Below are positions 25,382 through 34,743 of a stretch of DNA of 64,000 nucleotides, piece after piece. Under the pieces are notes generated by a model. The model saw nothing but the letters and a program-made list of their open reading frames with translations, searched no databases and had not been told where the DNA came from. The position numbers were made by a program, and so were the translations under genes. Source of the stretch: Pirellula staleyi DSM 6068. Its GTDB lineage: Bacteria; Planctomycetota; Planctomycetia; Pirellulales; Pirellulaceae. The DNA is taken from NCBI GenBank assembly GCA_945875845.1, contig CAMCMB010000005.1:92026-156025 (forward strand). The letters are read 5' to 3'. Within the stretch, counting starts at the first letter, position 1, and every line of letters starts with the position of its first letter.

Positions 25382-26575
25382 ATGCAGGAATTTGACTATC
25401 AACTTCGTCCAAGAATCATCTTTGGTCCACACACGGTGCAACGCCTCGGGAGCCTAGCAAAAGAACTAGGTTGTGCGCGTGCATTGGTCGTCAGCGACCC
25501 TGGCGTAGTGAATGCAGGCATTTATTCCTTCGGCATGGAAAGTCTGCGCAGTGTCGGAGTCGAAGTCCTAGGGTTTCATGATTTAGCCGAGAATCCAAAT
25601 ACCCATCATGTGGACTTAGGTGTGCAACGTGCTAGAGAATTTCAACCTGACTTGCTGGTTGGACTCGGCGGTGGTTCGAGCATGGATTGTGCGAAAGGAA
25701 TTAATTTCCTTTACTCGTGCGGTGGCCGCATGAGCGACTATTGGGGGGTCGGCAAAGCAACACACCCGATGCTTCCGATGATAGCAATCCCTACGACTTC
25801 GGGGACTGGGAGTGAGACTCAGTCCTTTGCATTGATCAGCGATTCGGAAACGCACGTCAAGATGGCGTGCGGAGATCCCAAAGCGGCCTGTCGGGTCGCA
25901 ATTCTAGACCCTGCGTTAACCCTCACGCAACCCAACTCGGTAACGGCATTGACTGGGATTGATGCTATGACGCACGCTTTGGAAACGTTTGTCTGCAACA
26001 AGCGCACGCCAATCTCGGAATGCTATTCGCGTGAGGCTTGGCAATTGCTGTCGCGCAGCTTTTCGTACGTTCTTGAAACAGGGGACGATGTCAACGCACG
26101 AGGACGAATGCAATTGGGAGCGTGCTTCGCCGGAATGGCCATCGAAGCGTCGATGTTGGGTGCAGCTCACGCACTTGCTAACCCGCTAACCGCCATGCTG
26201 GGTGTTGCACACGGGCAAGCGGTCGGCTTGATGATGCCGCACGTCATTCGTTTCAACAGTGCGGTCGTCGAAAAACGATATGCCGAACTTGCGTCTTTAC
26301 TGCCACATGACAAGTCCAGGACGACACAAAAGGCTTCGGATCGAGTGGCTGATGTGTTCAAGGGTTGGATGCAAGAAGCCGAGTTAGCAACGTCGTTGGA
26401 GAGATTACCTCAGTGGCCGAGCCAATCCAAAGCAAACTCAGAGGATACGCACTTGCTTTTGGGACAACTTGCGGACTCCGCTTCAAAACAGTGGACCGCT
26501 GCGTTTAATCCCCGGCCAGCCTCGCAGCCGGAGATGTTGCAAATTTACCAAGCTGCGTTGAAGTCCGAGACGTGA
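25382..26575 (+). CDS. Iron-containing alcohol dehydrogenase
   Basis: 397 residues from ATG 25382 (MQEFDYQLRPRIIFG); a further upstream start would add residues with no family similarity. NAD(P)-dependent group III alcohol dehydrogenase. The cofactor-binding motif GLGGGSSMDCAKG and the IPTTSGTGSE block are present. Metal ligands are intact: Asp and His in TGIDAMTHALE, His in GAAHALANPL and His in GVAHGQAVGL. Substrate cannot be told from sequence; close family members oxidise or reduce butanol, lactaldehyde or propanediol. It faces the sialate-esterase gene convergently across a strong hairpin. Confidence 0.93.
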   Translation: MQEFDYQLRPRIIFGPHTVQRLGSLAKELGCARALVVSDPGVVNAGIYSFGMESLRSVGVEVLGFHDLAENPNTHHVDLGVQRAREFQPDLLVGLGGGSSMDCAKGINFLYSCGGRMSDYWGVGKATHPMLPMIAIPTTSGTGSETQSFALISDSETHVKMACGDPKAACRVAILDPALTLTQPNSVTALTGIDAMTHALETFVCNKRTPISECYSREAWQLLSRSFSYVLETGDDVNARGRMQLGACFAGMAIEASMLGAAHALANPLTAMLGVAHGQAVGLMMPHVIRFNSAVVEKRYAELASLLPHDKSRTTQKASDRVADVFKGWMQEAELATSLERLPQWPSQSKANSEDTHLLLGQLADSASKQWTAAFNPRPASQPEMLQIYQAALKSET

Positions 26576-26598
26576 CTCCCAAGTGATACTCATTTTGT

Positions 26599-26626
26599 TA
26601 GCGGAACAGCGCAAGCTGTCCGGTGA
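26599..26626. repeat. Dispersed repeat, family C (TAGCGGAAC...GTCCGGTGA), copy 1
   Basis: Imperfect palindrome TAGCGGAACAGCGCAAGCTG followed by TCCGGTGA. A related copy is in the larger palindrome at 42461-42522, and an inverted partial copy is at 36421-36442. Confidence 0.75.
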
Positions 26627-26663
26627 GGATTGGAATACCACTTGGCAAATCACCGCACCGGGA

Positions 26664-26695
26664 GGCACGCCCAGCGCGATAGCGCTGGGCGTGCC
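26664..26695. repeat. Perfect 14-bp hairpin between convergent genes
   Basis: GGCACGCCCAGCGC, loop GATA, then GCGCTGGGCGTGCC. It lies between the convergent alcohol dehydrogenase and sialate esterase genes. It could end both transcripts, but no T-run follows, so it is probably a palindromic repeat. Confidence 0.85.
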
Positions 26696-26732
26696 ACTCA
26701 AGGTACAGCTAGAATTCAAACTGCCACTCACA

Positions 26733-28271
26733 TCAATCCTTGCCGGCGGTAATACCAGTCCAATCATCAGTTCGAAACGGTGTTAGCGGCAAGCCGTTTT
26801 GACTGAACATGTTGCAGATCGGATTTTGTGCCCATGCATAGCGAACCGAAACGGGTGCAGGTACGCTTGCGGACTTAACCTCAATACGACCGTCAGGCAG
26901 GATTTTTGCGTCTGCGTTGTAGAATTTCTTGTCTTCGCCAGCGATCGTGAAGCCTCTGGGTTCGTTCACATCAAACGGACGCCAGCCTTTGCCGACATGG
27001 GCAAACTTAAGCGCGATTCCCCCCTCGATTTTTTCCATCGATTCGTATCGTGGGCTTTGAAATTCGATTGCCTGGTCGTACTGTTTCGCAAGTGCCCACC
27101 TCGCCAACCGTCGTGCAACATCCACCTTATTCTTGGGGTGAATATCTTTTCCCTCACCGATATCGATAATCACTGCTTGGCCACTATTGGCTAACTTATC
27201 CATTGTCATGGTTTGCGCCTCTCGCAATTCGGACCAATCGCTATCGCCCGGCTCGGTGCGTTCTGGCTGGAAGTCCGCGAGTTGAACCCAATAAAATGGA
27301 AAATCACCTTGTCCCCATTCTTTGCGCCAGTTGTCGATCATGAAAGGGAACAGGTCACGGTACTGATACGCTCGCCCAGCGTTCGATTCGCCTTGATACC
27401 AAATGGCTCCTTTGATTCCGTAACCTAAGTGCGACTTGAGTACGCCGTTGTAGATGTTGCCTGGTCTGGCGTTCCCTCTCATCTGTCCTTGAAGTCCGTT
27501 CAGCTCCTTGTTTTCGGCTTCCGTGCGATCTGTCTTGGCGGACAAGGCCGCAAATCTCTCTTCGACTCCTGTCCATCGCTTCAAAAGTCCTGCAAAGCGA
27601 ACGTCCGATTTCATCCAATCTCGATTGACCCATGCTTCGGCGGCCGAGCCACCCCAGGCGTTGTTGATCATGCCGATCGGTGTACCCGTCGTTTGATGAA
27701 TTTGTCTCGCAAAGAAATAACCCACTGCCGAAAATCCTGACACAGTGCTTGGCCCACTGACCATCCATTTGCGATCATCGTGACTCCAGATCGGGTCCTG
27801 TGTTCCGATTTGAGGGAAGTTGATCATGCGGATGTTGGGGAAGTTGGACGTCAGTTTCTCGAGGTCGGCGTCGTTCGAGGACGCTACCGTCCATTGCATG
27901 TTGGATTGGCCAGAGCAGATCCAAACTTCGCCAACCAAGACATCGTTGATTTCAACGACGCTCGAGCCTTTGACCGTAAGCTTGATCGGATTGCCACTGG
28001 CCTTCATGGATGGGAGCTTCGTCTCCCAGTTACCTTTGGTATCCGCTTTGGTTTCGAGGGTTTTGTCGGCGATCGAGATCGAAAGGCTTTCGCCGGCTGT
28101 GGCAGTACCCCAAATGCGATTCTCTTGGCCTTGTTGCAAAACCATATGGTCCGAGAAAATATTCGGCAACTTGACATCTGCATGCACTGGCACAAATCCA
28201 GATGAAACGCAACAAGAAAATGCTGTGATCGCAAGCAAGCGCATCGAAGATCGATGAAACGTAATTTTCAT
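26733..28271 (-). CDS. Secreted sialate O-acetylesterase-like SGNH hydrolase
   Basis: 512 residues with an N-terminal signal (MRLLAITAFSCCVSSGFVPVHA). SGNH blocks are recognisable: nucleophile Ser in WICSGQSNMQW near residue 118, IWYQGESNAGRAYQYRDLF near residue 290, and the C-terminal Asp/His block GKDIHPKNKVDVARRL. The N-terminal beta-domain (FSDHMVLQQGQENRIWG) and the C-terminal sandwich are those of SIAE family proteins, which remove acetyl groups from sialic acids or other glycans. In planctomycetes such enzymes accompany sulfatases in algal or mucin polysaccharide use; a decayed sulfatase remnant lies 4 kb away. Confidence 0.9.
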   Translation of the reverse strand: MKITFHRSSMRLLAITAFSCCVSSGFVPVHADVKLPNIFSDHMVLQQGQENRIWGTATAGESLSISIADKTLETKADTKGNWETKLPSMKASGNPIKLTVKGSSVVEINDVLVGEVWICSGQSNMQWTVASSNDADLEKLTSNFPNIRMINFPQIGTQDPIWSHDDRKWMVSGPSTVSGFSAVGYFFARQIHQTTGTPIGMINNAWGGSAAEAWVNRDWMKSDVRFAGLLKRWTGVEERFAALSAKTDRTEAENKELNGLQGQMRGNARPGNIYNGVLKSHLGYGIKGAIWYQGESNAGRAYQYRDLFPFMIDNWRKEWGQGDFPFYWVQLADFQPERTEPGDSDWSELREAQTMTMDKLANSGQAVIIDIGEGKDIHPKNKVDVARRLARWALAKQYDQAIEFQSPRYESMEKIEGGIALKFAHVGKGWRPFDVNEPRGFTIAGEDKKFYNADAKILPDGRIEVKSASVPAPVSVRYAWAQNPICNMFSQNGLPLTPFRTDDWTGITAGKD

Positions 28272-28329
28272 AACAGGCGGGTCCTATACTAAGAAAGGGA
28301 GGAAATGGGTTGGCATCGTAAAGACGCGT

Positions 28330-29553
28330 CTAAACGACACCAAAAAGGTAGGCTATTTGCCGCCACAAGGAATGGTGCAATATGCAAATCCCGATAAGGC
28401 AAATGCTAGGCACAAACGCTTCGACGGACTTAAAGCTTTGAGTGGAAACCGAGCGAGACGACCAGATGGCTCGTATCATTCCGTAGACAATCAAACTACA
28501 CAATACGATAGTCACAACGCTTTGCCAACCTAGTACCGATCCAATTAAAAAACATTGGAGGATCCAGTGCCGCTGCACAACGGTGTCGTCGCTTTTCACA
28601 ATCAGCAACGAAGAAACCCAACCCAAACCCAATCCTGACAAACCGCCCAACAGAATGGAGACCAGCGGATTTGCGATCGGCCCGAGTTTTCCAATCAGGC
28701 TGCGTTGGAATGGTTCGCTCCAAGTTACGAAATCCAGCGAAGGATTGATGATTTTCGGGCAAGCAATCGCGGTTGCGATCACGAGAAACGGCAAAATGGG
28801 GAACGGTTTTCGGCCTTCGTTCGCAACGCCAAGCATGATCAGAACGGCAAACATGCCGGCATGAGAAAGGGCTGCAGCAATCAGGTGCCATTGCGTAAAA
28901 AGGACCAGAGACGTCAGCCCGCTTCGCCCTGACGAATCCCAATGGGGTAAGTTCGATCCTGCGGAGACCAATTCCCAAAGACCAATCCACACAAAAATCG
29001 CACCAATGACCACCTCGATGATGAGGTAGCGAGGCGCAATCGGTAACCGGCACGTGCGACATTTGCCTTGGACAAGCAACCAACCAAGAACGGGCGTATT
29101 GTCGAGAAAGCTCAGGCGCGTGTTGCAATATGGACATTTCGAACCGCCAAAAACGATCGTTCTGCCCTCAGGCATTCGCCCCGCCACGACGTTCAAGAAA
29201 CTGCCTATGCTCGCACCGAGATAAAAGAACCATCCAACGAACAAAAACTCGCACGTTCTCAACAAGTTTCTCGTGGACCACTTGAGGGCGAGCTCCGGTG
29301 GGAGCATTTTTTTGGGAAATCGCGATCGAAAAAGTCCAACTTGAAACTCCGGCAGGACGAAAACGTAAAAGACGTAAACGCAAAATAGACAGATCGCAAT
29401 GGTGAGCAACGGCCAATTCGTGCGTTTCCGCTTCGGCCGCTTTCGCCTCGACAAGGGTTGCGGGGCCTCGCTGGTAAACTCGACATGGACGGGTGCATTT
29501 TCGGATAGCTCGAACGGCGTTTCATTTGCCATCGGCTGGGTTGTATCGCTCAA
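28330..29553 (-). CDS. Prepilin peptidase-like membrane protein lacking catalytic aspartates
   Basis: 407 residues. After a cytoplasmic N-terminus and one helix, the DiS_P_DiS domain of type IV prepilin peptidases is clear: GASIGSFLNVVAGRMPEG, then CPYC and CRTC 22 residues apart (zinc-type cysteines). Several transmembrane helices follow. The two aspartates that define A24 peptidases are not found where expected: the first-Asp region reads MLGVANEGRKPFP, and the GxGD motif is replaced by GLGLGW. It may therefore keep only binding or methyltransferase function, or be a decayed paralogue. Its ATG overlaps the preceding exported-protein gene by 4 bp. Confidence 0.75.
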   Translation of the reverse strand: MSDTTQPMANETPFELSENAPVHVEFTSEAPQPLSRRKRPKRKRTNWPLLTIAICLFCVYVFYVFVLPEFQVGLFRSRFPKKMLPPELALKWSTRNLLRTCEFLFVGWFFYLGASIGSFLNVVAGRMPEGRTIVFGGSKCPYCNTRLSFLDNTPVLGWLLVQGKCRTCRLPIAPRYLIIEVVIGAIFVWIGLWELVSAGSNLPHWDSSGRSGLTSLVLFTQWHLIAAALSHAGMFAVLIMLGVANEGRKPFPILPFLVIATAIACPKIINPSLDFVTWSEPFQRSLIGKLGPIANPLVSILLGGLSGLGLGWVSSLLIVKSDDTVVQRHWILQCFLIGSVLGWQSVVTIVLCSLIVYGMIRAIWSSRSVSTQSFKSVEAFVPSICLIGICILHHSLWRQIAYLFGVV

Positions 29554-31127
29554 AACGCTCCCCGTTGTTTCTGGAATTGTTTCAGTAAGTCTTTGAGTGG
29601 ATCCGTCGTCGCTGGTGCAGGGCTGTTGCGTTCCAAGTCTCGCTGACTGAGCTTGCGCACGGCACCGGGATTGCGTGCATCCTCCGCAATTCGGTAGGCA
29701 TCGATGTCTGCTTGCGCTGGCAAATCGTCACCAGGCGGTACTAGAAAAAAGCCGACCGCACGGGGTTGGTAGTTGATGTCTTCGATTGGATTGGGACTTT
29801 TCCCTGTTCGATCGATTGCGATCGATTGCAAGAATTCTTCGTAGACGCTGATATCATATAAAACGCTCGATGGAATGGCTGTTTTGAATTGCTGCTGTTG
29901 CCAGTTTCCGAATGCATCCAACGTCTCCACCGTTTCGACAATGGTCGCACCAGCGTCGCGATCCAACTGGATACGCTCACTGCCGCGCGAAGGGATTCGC
30001 AATTTTTGAAGTTGCTGCGGATTGCGGCGGTCGGCAACCAAAACCAGCAACGTATCGCTGTGGGAATTGACGATTTGCACGGTTGTCGAACCCAGCGGTT
30101 GGTTCGGCACGACTTGATGTTGAGTTGTTCTGAACTGAGGCTGCGGCAACACAAACGTAGGGGTCTGTGGCCACCAAACTTGCCAAGGGTTATAGGTGAT
30201 CGGCTGCAGAAACAGCCCTTGGTTTGGAACGCAAGTAAGCCCCATGCCTTGGTACATCACGTTTTCGAAACAATAGCCTCCACCAGAGATGTTTTGGATA
30301 CGCCAGAGTTGGTCGGCTCCATTGTGGATCGGAAGCAGCGAAAGTGGCAATGAGCCTGTCGCCCCACCCAGTCTGCGGTTGCCGAGTCGGGTATACATGA
30401 GATTTGCGTTGGGAACATTTCCCAATCCGATCGCGAACCAGTCATTCTGAAAGCGTTGTTGAAGGCGTACGACATTGGTCGACACAGGTGCGATGTACCA
30501 GGCGGCGTCGACACCGGTCGCTTGATTGACGAAGCCGAGCTGATTGCCCCCCTGCATGGACAGAAATTGTCGCTCGTTGATGTTGCCAGAGGCCAACGAC
30601 ATGGCCGTCATTTGGGGCAAGTTCAACAGGTTGCCGGCAGAGCCAGAAGTTGCTCCCTGGCTTTGGTTATTCCTCATTCGACCGAGCAGACCCACATCCT
30701 CTAGCCCAGGTGGAAGGACATCGGCGGACGGGTTCGACAGAGCAATCTGCTGCGATGCAACGATGTTCATCTTGCTCCATACAAATTGCACCTGGCCATT
30801 CTGAAGCGTTCCAATTTGCATTCGGCCAGAGTTGTTGGCCGGCCATCGGATGACTTGTTGTGCTTGTCTAGAACTATAACCCAGCAACAATTGATCCGTT
30901 GTGTCGTAGCGTGGAGCACGCTGGTATCGTGTGACAGAACCAGTCGGGTCTTGCACGGAAAGTTCGTTGGGAGTTATTCTAGCTATCGACGGATCGGCGA
31001 GTCCTTGCGCAGAAAGCTCAAACGTCCCCGACTCGAGCGGGTTCTGGGCTTCCATGGGACCGGCCTGCAACCCAATGAGAAGGAAAGCGAACAGCCCGGT
31101 GAATCGGACCGTTTTCCTTTTGGACAT
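29550..31127 (-). CDS. Exported protein of unknown function
   Basis: 525 residues from the ATG giving MSKRKTVRFTG (another ATG lies 15 bases upstream). A signal peptide (LFAFLLIGLQAGPMEAQ) is followed by a Gln/Asn/Pro-rich, largely beta-looking protein. Segments include TRYQRAPRYDTTDQLLLGYSS near residue 70, and a later stretch beginning VPNQPLGSTTVQIVNSHSDTL that looks like a beta-sandwich. Its stop codon overlaps the start of the peptidase-like membrane protein, so the two are co-translated; a role in the same surface or secretion process is likely. No family could be named. Confidence 0.8.
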   Translation of the reverse strand: MSKRKTVRFTGLFAFLLIGLQAGPMEAQNPLESGTFELSAQGLADPSIARITPNELSVQDPTGSVTRYQRAPRYDTTDQLLLGYSSRQAQQVIRWPANNSGRMQIGTLQNGQVQFVWSKMNIVASQQIALSNPSADVLPPGLEDVGLLGRMRNNQSQGATSGSAGNLLNLPQMTAMSLASGNINERQFLSMQGGNQLGFVNQATGVDAAWYIAPVSTNVVRLQQRFQNDWFAIGLGNVPNANLMYTRLGNRRLGGATGSLPLSLLPIHNGADQLWRIQNISGGGYCFENVMYQGMGLTCVPNQGLFLQPITYNPWQVWWPQTPTFVLPQPQFRTTQHQVVPNQPLGSTTVQIVNSHSDTLLVLVADRRNPQQLQKLRIPSRGSERIQLDRDAGATIVETVETLDAFGNWQQQQFKTAIPSSVLYDISVYEEFLQSIAIDRTGKSPNPIEDINYQPRAVGFFLVPPGDDLPAQADIDAYRIAEDARNPGAVRKLSQRDLERNSPAPATTDPLKDLLKQFQKQRGAF

Positions 31128-31160
31128 GCAACGCACCAACATGCTCCAACTCCAGTACGA

Positions 31161-31208
31161 ATAGACGAGTAGACGAGTAGACGAGTAGACGAGTAGACGA
31201 ATAGACTA
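31161..31208. repeat. 8-bp tandem repeat (GTAGACGA), six units
   Basis: Four exact GTAGACGA units flanked by ATAGACGA and ATAGACTA fill most of the 78-bp gap between holA and the downstream exported-protein gene. The last unit runs into the holA stop codon. Eight-base period, so copy changes would not conserve a reading frame. Confidence 0.9.
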
Positions 31209-32267
31209 ACCCAATTTCATGATCAACGCTTCGAGAGCCAGTCGTGCACGAGGATCGCTGCTGTGACTCCCCTTGAGCTTGAGGTCAAGATCCACCAACC
31301 CTGCGAGCATCGCTTTGGCGCGAGGTCGACCAATTCGCTTCAATCGCGATTCGGCCTTGGCCACCTCGTAAGGTTTGAATCCAGCTCGCTCCAAAGCCGC
31401 CGACAACGGTATTCTACTATCAACTCGCTCCGATTGCTCCACGAGTTGTGCGGCTAACCCAAATCTTCTGAGCGACCAAGAAAGCTGGGCCATCAATCCG
31501 ATCGCATTTTGGCCCGCCATTAGCAATTTGTCCAACTGTTCGATCGCCAACGCAACACGACCGTCGGCGATGGCATCCGCCAATTCCCAAGCAGTCTGGG
31601 TCCGCCAGCCACCGACCAATTCCGCAACGCGTCCGTCGGGCACGTCCCCCGAGCTATTGGCAAACAAAGCCAGTTTTGCCAGTTCGCAATCGATTAAACC
31701 GCAAATGGCCCCAATTCGTTCCATGATGAGCGAACTTTGTCTCGGTGACAATTGAAGGCCATGTTTGGATTTGGCCCATCCGATGATCCATTTCTGCATG
31801 GCTTTTTCGTCGGGAGGGGTGCAGTTTACCAAAAAACCGTTTTTGGCGATCAATTTGTACAGTTTGGTATTGGCAGCGAGCGTCTGCAACTCAAGCACCA
31901 AACTTGAGTCCGGAGCGAAGTTTTCAGCCCAGCGTTCGAGTGCCTCGCGGTTCTTGGTAACAAATTTGTCCGCCCCGCGTACGATCGCAAGTCGTCCGCC
32001 CCCGGAATCGAACAAGGAGCGAGTCGCAAGCTCATCGTGCACATCTCGCCAACTATCCTCGTCGCCGTCGTACGCGCGAATCGTTTCTGAATCGAGTTTG
32101 GAGCTCTCGATCCAGTGATGAATGGCCATTCGCCGCAAAAAGTCATCCGATCCAAAGCACGCGATGATGGGAGGCATTGGAGTTGCGGGATTCGACTCCA
32201 TGAAATCAAAGGCATGGATCGCGGTCGGTTTGGAAGCAGTTTTTTCCGATGCTGTCTTGGCAGCCAT
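31206..32267 (-). CDS. holA: DNA polymerase III subunit delta
   Basis: Clamp-loader subunit that opens the beta clamp during replication. About 353 residues if started at the ATG giving MAAKTASEKT; the frame extends to an ATG at 32345 but overlaps the sulfatase remnant. Family features: the N-terminal IIACFGSDDFLRRMAIHHW, the central LVLELQTLAANTKLYK and FLVNCTPPDEKAMQKWI, and the helical C-terminus (GGWRTQTAWELADAIADGRVALAIEQLDKLL). The N-terminal 30 residues before IIACFG are poorly conserved, so the start is uncertain. Confidence 0.92.
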   Translation of the reverse strand: MAAKTASEKTASKPTAIHAFDFMESNPATPMPPIIACFGSDDFLRRMAIHHWIESSKLDSETIRAYDGDEDSWRDVHDELATRSLFDSGGGRLAIVRGADKFVTKNREALERWAENFAPDSSLVLELQTLAANTKLYKLIAKNGFLVNCTPPDEKAMQKWIIGWAKSKHGLQLSPRQSSLIMERIGAICGLIDCELAKLALFANSSGDVPDGRVAELVGGWRTQTAWELADAIADGRVALAIEQLDKLLMAGQNAIGLMAQLSWSLRRFGLAAQLVEQSERVDSRIPLSAALERAGFKPYEVAKAESRLKRIGRPRAKAMLAGLVDLDLKLKGSHSSDPRARLALEALIMKLG

Positions 32268-32379
32268 ATTCAATGCATTCGAAAGCGAGAACCGAATTGC
32301 AAAACAAGTCGATGGTTTATCACAGTCCATCGCGAATTGCAACAAACAGTAGAACCTTTGCCAAGCTTTCCACGCCTAT

Positions 32380-32632
32380 AGCCTTCACGCTGGGCGTGCT
32401 GCGCCGGGAGCGGACCGCCTAGGTCTTCGATGCCGAAGCGATGCTGATAGCGACAGCTCATCAGCGCCGCTCGGGTCGGCGTGCAGAACGATCCGTTCGC
32501 ATACGCATCGGTGAATCGCACCCCTCGCACCGCGATGCTGTCGATGTTGGGCTTGGAGGCAGGCGAGTCCGCGGCTTGCAACGCGGCCAGCGGCAAGTGC
32601 AGCAGGGCAAGGAATGCAATGGCTTGTTTCAC
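32380..32632 (-). pseudogene. Remnant of a secreted sulfatase
   Basis: About 85 residues of a sulfatase N-terminus survive. A signal peptide (AIAFLALLHLPLAALQA) is followed by SKPNI, which in intact enzymes leads to the first metal-binding Asp pair; here that part is missing. The sequence jumps directly to DSIAVRGVRFTDAYANGSFC and TPTRAALMSCRYQHRFGIE. The latter holds the formylglycine-type signature (C-T-P-T-R). The frame then runs into unrelated sequence. An internal deletion of about 35-40 residues and loss of roughly 350 C-terminal residues make it non-functional. It lies immediately upstream of holA on the same strand. Confidence 0.85.
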
Positions 32633-32803
32633 GGTGTCGGATGGATCGGTTGTGGTTTGGGAAAATAGAATAATATGGAATATAGATGAATCGCAATTCC
32701 ATCGGTTACGATTTCTTTAGGGCTTGTTTGGATTTTTCCGATGCGTTGTCGGTACCATCGAACCAATTCTTGACCACGTTTCTAAAATGACTGCGAATCT
32801 TGG

Positions 32804-34540
32804 ATGCACGACTTGGACCTGTTGATGACCATCGCCGGTGGATTGGGGGCAGCTCTCATCCTGGGCTATTTCTCGCACCGTCTGGGGTTGTCTCCCATTG
32901 TGGGTTACCTGCTCGCCGGAGTTGTGGTTGGCCCATTCACTCCTGGATTTGTTGCCAATGCTGAAATCGCGGACCAACTGGCAGAGTTTGGGGTGATTTT
33001 ATTGATGTTCGGGGTGGGACTTCACTTGGATGTCCAGGAGTTGATGCGTGTTCGGCGCATTGCCGTACCAGGCGCAATCATTCAATGTGCCATTTCTTTC
33101 TCCGCAGGGCTGATTGTCGCGAAAATGTTTGGCTGGGATTGGAATGCCTCGATTGTTTTTGCCCTCGCCCTTTCGCTTGCTAGTACGGTGGTTGTCACTC
33201 GAGTTCTCGCGAACGCCAACGAACTGCAGACACAGGTTGGCAATATCGCGATTGGCTGGCTCATCGTTCAGGATGTATTGGCAGTCCTGAGTCTTGTACT
33301 TCTCCCCTCCTTTGCAGGCAATCAACCATTCAACCTGTTGAGCGTCACGATGGCCCTCTTTTGGGCTGCCATTAAAATGGCGGTGGTTGTGGTTGCAATA
33401 ACTTTGCTTGGAGGCCAACTCATACCTCGTATACTTCAACATGTTGCGGCAACCAAATCGAGAGAGCTGTTTACGTTGACGATCTTGGTCCTCGTCCTCG
33501 GAATCGCCTTGACATCCGCCAGGTTATTCGGGATTTCGATGGCATTGGGTGCATTTCTTGCAGGGGTCGTCGTGGGGCGTTCTGATTTTAGTCTCCGGGC
33601 CGCATCCGATGCGTTACCGATGCAAGATGCTTTTGCGGTACTCTTCTTTGTCTCCGTGGGAATGCTCTTTGACCCAATCGTTTTGGTTCAGTCCAAGTTA
33701 TTGCTCGTTTCGACGTTGATGATTGTCATGATCGTTACACCTCTCTCGTGCGTGTTGATCATGCTGGTTCTTGGTCAGCCTATGCGATTGTCATTGCGGG
33801 TTGCAACGTCGTTCACTCAAATCGGCGAATTCTCATTTATCATTGCGACTCTTGCGCGACAAATGGACATTCTGCCCGCCGAAGCGATGAATGTACTGGT
33901 GACCGTTTCGATCCTTTCCATTTCCTGCTCACCCATGTTTCAAACGTTGGTGCATCCCATCCAAACCGGACTGCGGCGTTATGCTCGATGGAGTGCCTTG
34001 GAAACGGTGAGAGTGCCCTTTTCGATGCGTCCCGCAATCGCCGAAATTCCTATTACCGATAGCCTGGATGCATTGCATAGAACCGTCATTGTAGGATTTG
34101 GGCCTGTGGGGAAAACGCTTGCTAAGTTGTTGACGGGAAATTCCATTGCCACAACCATCATTGAAATGAACCATAACAGCATTCAAGGAATTCGGGATGC
34201 GGGCTATGGTGCCGTACTCGGAGATGCCAATCATCCAGAAACGCTCAAAAAGGCCGGGATTGAATCAAGCCTAAGCTTGATCTTAAGCGCATCCACATTC
34301 CAAAGCCCTGAGCAAATGATCAAGATTGCTCGGGAACTCAACCCCAAGATCAAAGTCATTGTCCGCTCTTCCTACCTGTTTGAGCGTTCGAATCTCATTC
34401 GTATGGGTGCCGATACCGTCTTCTCGGACGAGGGTGAAGTCGCGATGGCGTTGGCGGAGTACTTGATCAAAGACTTGGGGGCCACTCCCGAACAAATCGA
34501 TCGAGAGCGAGACCGGTTGCGATCGGAGATTTTTGGATGA
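32804..34540 (+). CDS. CPA2-family cation/proton antiporter with TrkA-N domain (KefB/YbaL-like)
   Basis: 578 residues. About twelve transmembrane helices fill residues 1-385, opening with HRLGLSPIVGYLLAGVVVGP and containing the ion-site helix ALALSLASTVVVTRVL and the acidic WLIVQDVLAVLSLVLLPS. A cytoplasmic TrkA-N (RCK) domain follows at about 410-530 with the nucleotide motif VIVGFGPVGKTLAKLL and a later GDANHPETLKKAGIE. The combination matches YbaL/KefB-type K+ or Na+/H+ exchangers gated by NAD(H) or other nucleotides. No ancillary KefF-like gene is adjacent, and the precise ion is unknown. Confidence 0.92.
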   Translation: MHDLDLLMTIAGGLGAALILGYFSHRLGLSPIVGYLLAGVVVGPFTPGFVANAEIADQLAEFGVILLMFGVGLHLDVQELMRVRRIAVPGAIIQCAISFSAGLIVAKMFGWDWNASIVFALALSLASTVVVTRVLANANELQTQVGNIAIGWLIVQDVLAVLSLVLLPSFAGNQPFNLLSVTMALFWAAIKMAVVVVAITLLGGQLIPRILQHVAATKSRELFTLTILVLVLGIALTSARLFGISMALGAFLAGVVVGRSDFSLRAASDALPMQDAFAVLFFVSVGMLFDPIVLVQSKLLLVSTLMIVMIVTPLSCVLIMLVLGQPMRLSLRVATSFTQIGEFSFIIATLARQMDILPAEAMNVLVTVSILSISCSPMFQTLVHPIQTGLRRYARWSALETVRVPFSMRPAIAEIPITDSLDALHRTVIVGFGPVGKTLAKLLTGNSIATTIIEMNHNSIQGIRDAGYGAVLGDANHPETLKKAGIESSLSLILSASTFQSPEQMIKIARELNPKIKVIVRSSYLFERSNLIRMGADTVFSDEGEVAMALAEYLIKDLGATPEQIDRERDRLRSEIFG

Positions 34541-34743
34541 GGCGAGGTCGAACTTTCGATCTGTACTCAAAATCTCCTTGAAAATTCTTGACAAAAGGAA
34601 CTTGGTACCCCTAGTGCGGGTTTGCAATGTTACAATAGCGAGCATCGAATGGGTTCTTGCGTGGAAATCCAAACCATTCCGTCGCATTTTCCCGTTCCAA
34701 GTTCATATCGTTTTTTGTTTTTCTCTTCATAAAGGGTTTTCTC

